Part shown: positions 56,488 to 64,000 of the stretch, piece by piece
Layout: the number at the start of each line of letters is the position of its first letter
Position numbering within the stretch: the first letter of the stretch is position 1
Assembly (NCBI GenBank): GCA_049324695.1
Contig: JBMOMJ010000055.1
Span: 481,120 to 545,119, forward strand
Direction of reading: 5' to 3'
Source: PMG-095 sp049324695
GTDB lineage: Bacteria > Myxococcota_A > Polyangia > Polyangiales > Polyangiaceae
Length of the DNA stretch: 64,000 bases
Translations under genes and position numbers: made by a program
The notes under the pieces: model-generated
What the model saw: the letters and a program-made list of their open reading frames with translations, nothing else
Databases searched by the model: none
What the model was told of the DNA's origin: nothing

Positions 56488-57234
56488 TTACGCCCGCCGC
56501 TTCGCAGGTTGGTCGGAAATTGAGATCCACCCCCATTGCTTCCATCCGCGGGCGAGTAGCCACGTACGTGGCCGTTCGATTGGGACGGACTGTGCCGGTG
56601 CCAGCGCTTGCGCCAACACTTCGCGCCCAACAGAAGCGCCCGCGCTGCCCTGAAACTCCCGAAAGCCCTGAAAGTAGGGCGCCGACGAGTACCCATCGAT
56701 CGCGCGCGGACGCCCGCGACCATGCCCGTGCTTTCGAAAGTTTGCGAACACGTAGACGAGCGCATTGCGGACCGAGCGCGCAGTGGTCAGGGCAACGGTG
56801 TGATATCGCCCGTCGAAGAACGCCCCCTTTTCACCAAACAGCCGATTGACCCGCCGCGCGATTCGAATCGCAAGCCCTCGCAACCCACGGCGTAAAGCCG
56901 CCGCGCTCTCCGCTTCCACTAACAAGTGAATATGGGCTCCCTGCACCGAGAACTCACAAATGCGAAATTCGTCTACACCCTTTGCGCGAGCGGATTCAAT
57001 CGCACTGCGTAAAGTCGGAAATACGAAAGGAGTTCGCAAACACTTCCACCGTGAACGCATCGTCACGAGCACGGGCCAGTCCTTATCATGGCCCGCACGC
57101 CGACGATGCGGCACATTCCTGCGCCCTTCGCTGATGGGACGTCCAGCGCCAGCTCGCCGGCCACCCCAGTTCGTCGAAAGCCCCGAATTTGCGCGGCCCG
57201 CACGCACCAGATCCTTAAACCAGGACTTGCCCAT
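56488..57234 (-). mobile_element. REP-associated tyrosine transposase (RAYT, Y1 type)
   Basis: 248 residues from ATG 57232-57234. The HUH motif appears as GAHIHLLVE (His101, His103), preceded by RICEFSVQ and followed by LFGEKGAFFDGRYHTVAL and the helix with candidate catalytic Tyr161 (LVYVFANFRKHG). This is the IS200/RAYT family of single-strand transposases. RAYT genes are usually single-copy, lack IS ends and associate with REP palindromes. Here the gene sits between tandem arrays. A basic N-terminal extension (NWGGRRAGAGRP) is typical of RAYTs in proteobacteria. Confidence 0.88.
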
Positions 57235-57315
57235 CTGTGGAGTCGACACTAGCAAACTAGAGAATAGATGTCTATATCAAATGGAGTGGCGAATATCTTA
57301 TCTGCGTGGTCGAAA

Positions 57316-57455
57316 GCCTGGTTGGCAAACTCGAAAAGGGCTGATGTTGATTTGGGGGAGGACGGATATTGGTTGGGGTCGGGTTGGGGAGGTAGAAGGC
57401 GGTGTTGGTCGGCGTGGAGGGCAAACTTGAAAAGGGCTGATGTTCATTTGGCGTT
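57316..57455 (+). repeat. dispersed AAACTTGAAAAGG element, two copies
   Basis: GGCAAACTYGAAAAGGGCTGATGTT followed by ATTTGG occurs near 57320 and again near 57421. Related copies occur at about 63748, 63896 and 63974. They flank the RAYT gene and may be its substrate repeats. The stretch between them is TTGGGG-rich. Confidence 0.7.
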
Positions 57456-57512
57456 GGGTCGTGGTTGGGGTAGGTGTGTCCACCGCGCGTGCCTGGCCGA
57501 GGATTGTCCGCA

Positions 57513-58000
57513 ACGCGCGCAGACCTCGCGTCGCTTGCGCCCATTCGCGCGCAGACCTCGCGTCGCTTGCGCCCATTCGCGCGCAGACCTCGCGTCGCTT
57601 GCCCGCGCGCCCGTCGCGCGCAGACCTCGCGTCGCTTGCCCGCGCGCCCGTCGCGCGCAGACCTCGCGTCGCTTGCGCCCATTCGCGCGCAGACCTCGCG
57701 TCGCTTGCGCCCATTCGCGCGCAGACCTCGCGTCGCTTGCGCCCATTCGCGCGCAGACCTCGCGTCGCTTGCGCCCATTCGCGCGCAGACCTCGCGTCGC
57801 TTGCCCATTCGCGCGCAGACCTCGCGTCGCTTGCGCGCGCGCCCATTCGCGCGCAGGCCTCGCGTCGCTCGCGCCCAATGCGCGCAGGTCTCGCATCGCT
57901 CGCGCTCAACGCGCGCAGGTCTCGCATCGCTCGCGCCCAACGCGCGCAGACCTCGCGTCGCTCGCGCTCAACGCGCGCAGTCCTCGCGTCGCTTACGCGT
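57513..58000 (+). repeat. 32-bp tandem array, fifteen copies
   Basis: CAGACCTCGCGTCGCTTGCG begins copies at 57520, 57552, 57584, 57621, 57658, 57690, 57722, 57754, 57786, 57815, 57854, 57885, 57916, 57947 and 57978. The period is 32 bp in the main block (37 in two units, 31 toward the right end where copies diverge to CAGGTCTCGCATCG). No spacers, so not CRISPR. All six frames stay mostly open. Confidence 0.92.
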
Positions 58001-58031
58001 GGTTCGCCGGCCCAGGAGGGTTGCGGCGTTT

Positions 58032-59837
58032 TTAGGCGGGGACTAGGCCGACGCGGCGGGCGAGGTCGGAGGTGAAGACGTTGTTGGGATCGTATTTGGC
58101 TTTTGTTTGGAGCCAGCGATCGAGGTCGGGGTACATGGCGCGGAAGGTGGCGGCGTTGACGAAGGAGTCTTTGCCTAGGTAGATGCGGCCACCGGCTTCG
58201 AGGACCATGGCGTCGAGGCGAGCGAGGAGCGCGGGGGTGCCGTTGCGGATGGGGAAGTCGATGGCGAGTGTGTAGCCTTCGCGCGGGAAGGAGAGGGGAG
58301 CTTGGTTGCCCTTGCCCATGCGTTTGAGGACGTTGAGGAAGGGGAGTTCACCCGCTGACAGAATGGTGGTGAGGATGTGGTCGAGGCGCGCGAGGCCGTC
58401 GCTGAAGGGAATGACGAATTGGTATTGGGTGAAGCCGCGACGGCCGTATCCGCGATTCCAGTTGTTGAGGATGTCGAGGGGGTAGAAGAAGCCTTCGAAG
58501 TGGCCGAATGGGCGAGAGCTGGATTGGATTTTCTGAATGGCGGCGTTGACGACGCGCATGCTGAGTGGATTCAGTACGAATTCGGGGAGCTCGAAGGGGA
58601 CGTTGACGGGCTTTCGGCTTTCGACGCGAAGGGGGTCGGCGGCGAGACGGGGCGGGAGTTCGTTGCGTTGGGCGTGGTCGCCGACGTTGACGACGCCGCG
58701 GCCAAGTCGGGCTCCGGTGGCGAAGATGTCGAGTGTCGCGACGGAGTAGGGGAATGCGCGATCTTGCTCGGCGAGGACGTCGAGCATGGCGGCGAGATTC
58801 TTGGCGCGGAAGGAGCGTTGTCGAAAGTAGGTGGTTTCGATTTTTCGCAGGCGAATGGTGGCAGTGAGGACGATGCCGAGTAGACCCATGCCTCCGAAGG
58901 TGGCCCAGAAGAGATCGGGGTTTTGATCGCGGCTAGCAACGACGACGTCGCCGTTGGCGAGCAGGATTGTCATCGCATCGACGCAGTTGCTGAAGCTGCC
59001 TTGCACGTGGTGGGCCTTGCCGTGGATGTCGTTGGCAATGCAACCGCCGATGGTGACGAGCTTGGTGCCAGGGGTGATCATCGGGAACCAGCCGCGCGGC
59101 GCGAAGTAGCGAATGATTTCGGCGAGGCTGACTCCGGCTTCACAGGTGAGAACGCCGGTGTGTTCGTCGAAGGCCAGGAAGGCATCGACGCGGGTCATCG
59201 CGAGTACTTGGCGATCGGTATTGGTGGCGGCATCACCGTAGCTTCGGCCCAAACCGCGCGCGATGGTTCCGCCGGGGTCGAGCCACTTGGCTACTTGGGC
59301 GGGGGTTTCCGGTTGGAGTAGGTGACACGGGGCGCGACGATTGGCGCCCCAACCGGCGAGCTCGATCATCACTCCTGAGGGTATGCGTTGGATCGCCGCG
59401 GGGTTGGATGAGCCTAGGAGAGGATTGCCCATCGCCGAGTTGCCTGTCGCCGAGTTGCCTGTCGCCGAGTTGCCTGTCGCCGAGTTGCCTGTCGCCGAGT
59501 TGCCTGTCGCCGAGTTGCCTGTCGCCGAGTTGCCTGTCGCCGAGTTGCCTGTCGCCGAGTTGCCTGTCGCCGAGTTGCCTGTCGCTGAGTTGCCTGTCGC
59601 CGAGTTGCCTGTCGCTGAATCGGAGGCGCTCTTGAGTGGCTCGCCTGTCGCCGGTGCGCCCGTCGCCGAGTCGCCCATTACTGAGTCGGAGTCGCTCTTG
59701 AGCGGCGCTGGGGCCGAACCGTTCAGTGATGAAGGGCGGCCGGCTGCGAGATCGAGCGCGTTTTCCTGGCTACCCGCGGGCGTCGTCGAAGGCGCGCGGT
59801 TCTTTTCGCGAGCGAGGAGCTCTTTGCTGACGACCAT
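58032..59837 (-). CDS. FAD-linked oxidoreductase (DprE1-like)
   Basis: About 601 residues from ATG 59835-59837 (GTG 59861 possible). A long N-terminal leader contains the pentapeptide SATGN repeated about twelve times. The enzyme part starts near WGANRRAPCHLLQPETPAQVAKWL, with the PCMH FAD domain (GTIARGLGRSYGDAA, TPGTKLVTIGGCIANDIHGKAHH, GGMGLLGIVLTATIRLR) and a D-arabinono-lactone-oxidase-like C-terminus (YDPNNVFTSDLARRVGL). DprE1 epimerises decaprenylphosphoryl-ribose at C2; the partner reductase DprE2 is not in the window. Related sugar oxidases are possible. The repeat leader is not part of the family. Confidence 0.88.
   Translation of the reverse strand: MVVSKELLAREKNRAPSTTPAGSQENALDLAAGRPSSLNGSAPAPLKSDSDSVMGDSATGAPATGEPLKSASDSATGNSATGNSATGNSATGNSATGNSATGNSATGNSATGNSATGNSATGNSATGNSATGNSAMGNPLLGSSNPAAIQRIPSGVMIELAGWGANRRAPCHLLQPETPAQVAKWLDPGGTIARGLGRSYGDAATNTDRQVLAMTRVDAFLAFDEHTGVLTCEAGVSLAEIIRYFAPRGWFPMITPGTKLVTIGGCIANDIHGKAHHVQGSFSNCVDAMTILLANGDVVVASRDQNPDLFWATFGGMGLLGIVLTATIRLRKIETTYFRQRSFRAKNLAAMLDVLAEQDRAFPYSVATLDIFATGARLGRGVVNVGDHAQRNELPPRLAADPLRVESRKPVNVPFELPEFVLNPLSMRVVNAAIQKIQSSSRPFGHFEGFFYPLDILNNWNRGYGRRGFTQYQFVIPFSDGLARLDHILTTILSAGELPFLNVLKRMGKGNQAPLSFPREGYTLAIDFPIRNGTPALLARLDAMVLEAGGRIYLGKDSFVNAATFRAMYPDLDRWLQTKAKYDPNNVFTSDLARRVGLVPA
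59435..59620 (-). repeat. 15-bp in-frame minisatellite (SATGN)n
   Basis: About twelve almost identical copies of GTCGCCGAGTTGCCT (plus strand) encode SATGN on the minus strand. Only two or three copies have a base change (GCTGAGTTG), so the array is young or homogenised. Confidence 0.92.
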
Positions 59838-59894
59838 CACGGGTGCGGATCTTAGCCCCACGCGCTCGCTTGGCCAGCTAGACTGAGCGCCCGC

Positions 59895-60320
59895 ATGGCT
59901 TCACCCTCTGCCTTTTGGCTCGCCAAGAGCGAACCCTTCAAATTTCCCTGGGAACAGCTGGTGCGCGATAAGCGGACGACTTGGGACGGCGTTCGCAGTT
60001 TCGAGGCTCGAAACAATCTGCGCGCCATGAAAAAGGGCGATCTCGTGTTGTTCTACCACTCGAACGAGGGGAAGGAGATCGTTGGAATCGCCAAGGTCGT
60101 GAAGGAGGCCTACCCTGATGCAACCGCCGAGGAAGGCGATTGGTCAGCCGTGGATTTGGCGCCGCACAAGGCGCTCGCGAAGCCGGTGAGCCTCGCGCAA
60201 ATCAAGGCTGACAAGAAGCTCGCGAACATGTTGCTGCTCAGGCGCTCGCGGTTGAGCGTCGTGCCGGTCACGCCAGCCGAGTTCGCTCACATCCTCGAAC
60301 TGGCCGAAACCAAGGTCTAA
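59895..60320 (+). CDS. EVE-domain protein
   Basis: 141 residues. FWLAKSEPFKFPWEQL, TTWDGVRSFEARNNLRAMKKGDLVLFYHSNEGKEIVGIAKV and WSAVDLAPHKAL are the standard EVE signatures (as in human THYN1). EVE domains of this PUA-like fold bind modified bases in RNA or DNA, such as 5-hydroxymethylcytosine. No restriction or modification enzyme is nearby, so its target is unknown. Divergent from the DprE1-like gene by 57 bp. The final codons (LAETKV, stop) are copied into a downstream array. Confidence 0.93.
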   Translation: MASPSAFWLAKSEPFKFPWEQLVRDKRTTWDGVRSFEARNNLRAMKKGDLVLFYHSNEGKEIVGIAKVVKEAYPDATAEEGDWSAVDLAPHKALAKPVSLAQIKADKKLANMLLLRRSRLSVVPVTPAEFAHILELAETKV

Positions 60321-60495
60321 CGCTCTGGAGCCGGCCGAGACGAAGGTCTAGCGCTGGGAGCCGGCCGAGACGAAGGTCTAGCGCTGGGAGCCGGCCGAGA
60401 CGAAGGTCTAGCTCGTGGAGCCGGCCGAGACGAAGGTCTAGCGCTCTGGAGCCGGCCGAAACCAAGGTCTAGCGCTCTGGAGCTGTCCGAAACCA
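60300..60495 (+). repeat. 30-31-bp array derived from the EVE gene's 3' end
   Basis: Units begin at 60300 (inside the gene), 60331, 60361, 60391, 60421, 60452 and 60483. Each repeats the gene's last codons plus stop: CCGGCCGAGACGAAGGTCTAG versus CTGGCCGAAACCAAGGTCTAA in the gene. The remaining 60496-60654 shows nothing clear. Confidence 0.9.
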
Positions 60496-60654
60496 AGGTT
60501 TGGCGGTTCCGCGCAAACGACGCGCTCAGCCACGCGCACGACGCGAACATCGTGCCCACGGTGGGAACGACGCACACCGCACGAAGGCGCGCAAGTCGCT
60601 CACGCGCTGATCGCGCAGGCGGCGGTCGAAACGAAGTGTTCTGGAGCTGGAGCT

Positions 60655-60855
60655 TCAGCCCTCGTCGCTCTTTGCTTGGCTCTCTTTGATATCGATCAGC
60701 GTGTTCAGCGCTTCGATTTCGCGCTTGGTTTGGATCTCACGCTGGCGGACGCCCTTCACCTCGGCTTCCATCTTGCGAAGCTCCGCCTCGATTTCGCGCA
60801 GCCCTTCTCGTAGGCGGTCGCGTTCGTGTTTTAGGAGCTCGAGCTCGATCGGCAA
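60655..60855 (-). CDS. small coiled-coil protein
   Basis: 66 residues from TTG 60853-60855, with a strong AGGAGGG about 6 nt upstream that supports the start. The protein is one long charged helix (LELLKHERDRLREGLREIEAE, KREIEALNTLIDIKES) with heptad hydrophobic positions, so a dimeric coiled coil is expected. No family or partner recognised. Cytoplasmic. Confidence 0.65.
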   Translation of the reverse strand: MPIELELLKHERDRLREGLREIEAELRKMEAEVKGVRQREIQTKREIEALNTLIDIKESQAKSDEG

Positions 60856-61036
60856 GACGTCCCTCCTCGGGGTGTGGGTTTGGGTGAACTGGTAGCAAAC
60901 TCCCGGCGCTTCGGGAAGAGCAACGCGCCAGCGGTGAGCGACTGGATGCGTCGCGAAAAGCCGCGAGCGTGCGGTTTTCGAGCAGGTTTGTCAGGTCGCC
61001 AGTTTTGCACCGAGCGGGCGGCCGGGGCGCGCGGCC

Positions 61037-61954
<918 letters not shown>

Positions 61955-62058
61955 CGGTCGCTCGCCGGACGCAGCCGCTGCCTGTTGCTCAGACGGCACT
62001 GCAAGTATATGCGTCCGCGACGTGGACGCCCACGTAACCAGAGGCTAAGCCTTCCGGC

Positions 62059-63537
62059 GTGCAGGGATCCGCCGAAAAACTAGTTCTGCTAGGCGACAAG
62101 CTGGTCGAAGTGCCCGCGCATGGACCGGGCGATCGAATCATTGCGATCCCCGAACTCGGCGAAGTCGTCGTCGTACCAAAAAGCGCCGTCGAAATTGCGC
62201 GCGAAGCCGTCTCGGCCGCCTCCGCCGCCTTCACTGAGCTCGGGCGCGTGCCCGACGACGCAATTCGCGCCTTCTTCGTCGACTTCGCCGAGCGCCTCTC
62301 CGACCCCACCAAAGTTGCGCCCATTCGCGCCGCCAACGAACTCGACGTGGCCAACGCGCGCGCTCGCGGACGCGCCGTGGGTCGCCTCACCCTCAACGAC
62401 AAAATGCTCGCCGCCATGATCGACGGCTTGCGCGTTTGGGCCAACACCCCGAGCCGAGTCGGTGAACTCATCGAATCGCGCGATGGAGAAGGCTTCCGCA
62501 TCGAACGCCGCCGCGCGCCCCTCGGCGTCGTCGCCTTCGTCTTCGAGGGCCGCCCCAACGTATTTGCCGACGCCGCCGGAGTCCTCACCAACCGCAACAC
62601 CGCCGTCTTCCGCATTGGTGGCGACGCACTCGGCACCGCCACCGCCATTGAAGAGCACGCCCTCCGTCCCGCCCTGCGCCACGCCGGCCTGCCCGAAAAC
62701 GCTCTCGCCCTCGTTCGCAGCAAAGACCACGGCGCCGCCCACGCCCTCTTCACCGAACGCGCCATTCGACTCGCCGTCGCGCGCGGATCCGGACGCACCG
62801 TCGCCCTCCTCGGCGCCATCGCACGCCAACACGGCATCGCCGCCTCTCTCCACGGCACTGGCGGCGCCTGGATGTACATCGAACCCAGCGCACCGCCCGA
62901 CCTCGTCGAAAACGCCGTCCGCCACAGCCTCGACCGCAAAGTCTGCAACACCCTCAACGTCCTCGTCCTCCACCGCGACGCCGCCACCTCCCTCGCTCCC
63001 GCCATCAACCGCGCCCTCCAAGCCACCCGCGCCCGCGTCTACCCCTGCCGAGGCTCAGAAGGCATCGTCAACGGCGAAGCCATCACCGACGGCGAAGCCA
63101 TCACCGACGGCGCCGCCATCATCAACGGCGCCGCCATCATCGACGGCGCCGCCACCGAACGCACCCTCGACCTCAGCGAACTCTCCCACGAATGGGAATG
63201 GGACGACCGCCCTGAACTCTCCTTCGTCCTCGCCGACGACTTCAACCACGCCGTCCACCTCATCAACCGCTACAGCCCCCACTTCGTTGCATCCATCCTC
63301 TCTGCTCGTCCCGGCGCCTTCCAACAATTCTACGACGCCGTCGACGCGCCCTACGTCAGCAACGCCTTCACTCGCTGGGTCGACGGACAATGGGCATGGC
63401 AACGCCCCGAACTCGGCCTCACCAACTGGGAACAAGGCCGCCTCTTCGGCCGCAGCGGCTTCCTCTCCGGCGACGACCTCACCAGCGTCCGCGACGTCTT
63501 CATCGACCAAACCGGCAGCGCGCCCCACCACCGCTAA
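62059..63537 (+). CDS. proA: gamma-glutamyl phosphate reductase-like aldehyde dehydrogenase
   Basis: 492 residues, GTG start at 62059 (uncertain), somewhat longer than the usual 415-430. ProA signatures: GRLTLNDKMLAAMIDGL, RRAPLGVVAFVFEGRPNVFADAAG, RIGGDALGT, and catalytic Cys296 in LDRKVCNTLNVLV. It reduces glutamate-5-phosphate to the semialdehyde in proline synthesis. An insertion of about 30 residues (GEAITDGEAITDGAAIINGAA, 336-365) made of an imperfect 15-bp repeat lies between conserved blocks. proB is not adjacent. Coding strand is extremely C-rich at third positions. Confidence 0.82.
   Translation: MQGSAEKLVLLGDKLVEVPAHGPGDRIIAIPELGEVVVVPKSAVEIAREAVSAASAAFTELGRVPDDAIRAFFVDFAERLSDPTKVAPIRAANELDVANARARGRAVGRLTLNDKMLAAMIDGLRVWANTPSRVGELIESRDGEGFRIERRRAPLGVVAFVFEGRPNVFADAAGVLTNRNTAVFRIGGDALGTATAIEEHALRPALRHAGLPENALALVRSKDHGAAHALFTERAIRLAVARGSGRTVALLGAIARQHGIAASLHGTGGAWMYIEPSAPPDLVENAVRHSLDRKVCNTLNVLVLHRDAATSLAPAINRALQATRARVYPCRGSEGIVNGEAITDGEAITDGAAIINGAAIIDGAATERTLDLSELSHEWEWDDRPELSFVLADDFNHAVHLINRYSPHFVASILSARPGAFQQFYDAVDAPYVSNAFTRWVDGQWAWQRPELGLTNWEQGRLFGRSGFLSGDDLTSVRDVFIDQTGSAPHHR
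63065..63156 (+). repeat. 15-bp in-frame repeat inside proA
   Basis: Units such as GCCATCACCGACGGC encode AITDG, AIING and AIIDG. About six copies are in frame with each other and with the gene. Confidence 0.88.
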
Positions 63538-63699
63538 TCGCCGGAAACCTCCTCCTCGTCCACCACCACTCTGATTTTGGGGGCGCCTCACTGGAAAGGG
63601 CGCGCAACCATACCCTTCGGCACGTGAGCGCAGACTCCACTCGACGCCGCGAAGCACTACACCGCGCACGCGCCCCACTGTAAAAGCCACACCGCTGCC

Positions 63700-64000
63700 G
63701 TCGACCCGATTCGCCGAGCAGCGATGCGCGCGCGAGTCGCTGAGCGGAAACTTGAAAAGGCGGATATTGAGATGCGCGCGCGCGTCGCTGAGCGGAGCCG
63801 GAAAGAGCGCGCGCGAGTCGCTGAGCGGCAGTGCGCGCGCGAGCTGCTGAGCGGAAGTGCGCTGAGCGGCAGTGCGCGCGCGAGTCGCTGAGCGGAAACT
63901 TGAAAGGGGCGGATGTTGAGATGCGCGCGCGCGTCGCTGAGCGGAGCCGGAAAGAGCGCGCGCGAGTCGCTGAGCGGAAACTTGAAAAGGCGGATATTGA
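63700..64000 (+). repeat. GC-rich repeat region (GCGAGTCGCTGAGCGG)n
   Basis: Multiple copies of CGCGCGCGAGTCGCTGAGCGG alternate with the AAACTTGAAAAGG(C/G)CGGATRTTGA element. A longer composite unit of roughly 150 bp appears to repeat twice and runs off the window. 63538-63699 shows no gene. Confidence 0.85.

Noticed and set aside
55749..56765. Minus-strand open frames of 200-340 residues crossing the N run
   Set aside because: They pass through 100 unknown bases and through repeats, and overlap the ferritin-like gene on the other strand.
57513..58000. Possible CRISPR array
   Set aside because: Units abut without spacers, differ by point changes, and no cas gene is present.
57272..58075. 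Several long overlapping open frames on both strands rich in Ala-Arg
   Set aside because: They are the 32-bp tandem array read in different frames; no start signal, composition follows the DNA repeat, and all frames are open.
60268..60577. Minus-strand leucine/arginine repeat frames (ALDLRLGRLP)
   Set aside because: Reverse reading of the array derived from the EVE gene end.
62089..63026. Long minus-strand frames opposite proA
   Set aside because: Shadow frames of a C3-rich gene; Gly/Val/Glu-rich composition mirrors the codons of ProA.

Overview
This is about 64 kb of high-GC bacterial chromosome with dense, interleaved genes on both strands. The gene content points to a delta-proteobacterial, myxobacterium-like organism (Myxococcota, probably Polyangia). 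It has three Hanks-type Ser/Thr kinases with unusual fusions, three sensor histidine kinases, an FHA-domain sigma-54 activator, many lipoproteins and beta-barrel envelope proteins, and a GGT-rich lipoprotein. No rRNA, phage or plasmid backbone is visible. A run of exactly 100 N (56162-56261) shows this is a scaffolded draft assembly.

Layout. 1-7.1 kb: end of an unknown gene, a double-ACT protein, two paralogous envelope proteins, a GH31 glucosidase and a DsbA-like lipoprotein. 7.4-14.6 kb: sirtuin cobB, acyl-CoA ligase fadD, a large lipoprotein overlapping a divergent TonB-type receptor, and a third member of the envelope-protein family. 14.7-23.1 kb: a signalling block with a hybrid kinase, a single-domain receiver, a PAS kinase and a Ser/Thr kinase-HDOD-GAF fusion. 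23.2-32.1 kb: cstA, a VOC protein, a MacA/LolD/LolE-like export operon, and a DUF1854/ABC pair of the type linked to cyanophycin metabolism. 32.2-41 kb: sigma-54 activator with a divergent beta-barrel gene, a kinase fused to an FGE-like domain, a MEDS-PAS hybrid kinase and an EAL-CBS-GGDEF protein. 41.3-50.2 kb: a repeat lipoprotein, tRNA-Arg(CCT), two small membrane proteins in a lower-GC stretch, an alpha-xylosidase (yicI) and a pair of MFS transporters. 50.5-55.9 kb: a Ser/Thr kinase, ftsH, a Cys-rich lipoprotein and a ferritin-like protein. 56-64 kb: repeat arrays with a REP-type (RAYT) transposase, a DprE1-like oxidoreductase, an EVE protein, a coiled-coil protein, an N-formylglutamate amidohydrolase and proA.

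Two themes stand out. First, three perfect -24/-12 (sigma-54) promoters (TGGCAC-N5-TTGCT) sit upstream of beta-barrel-like envelope genes. One lies next to the sigma-54 activator, and two precede members of a three-gene paralogous family, so the window may contain an envelope regulon. Second, from about 40 kb onward the DNA is full of minisatellites of two kinds: in-frame short repeats inserted in or beside otherwise conserved enzymes (yicI, the EAL protein, the DprE1-like enzyme, the amidohydrolase, proA), and arrays that begin at, or copy, the 3' end of the preceding gene (EVE gene, ftsH, ferritin-like gene, the 47.2-kb gene). Together with the RAYT transposase and a dispersed AAACTTGAAAAGG element, this suggests very active repeat expansion.
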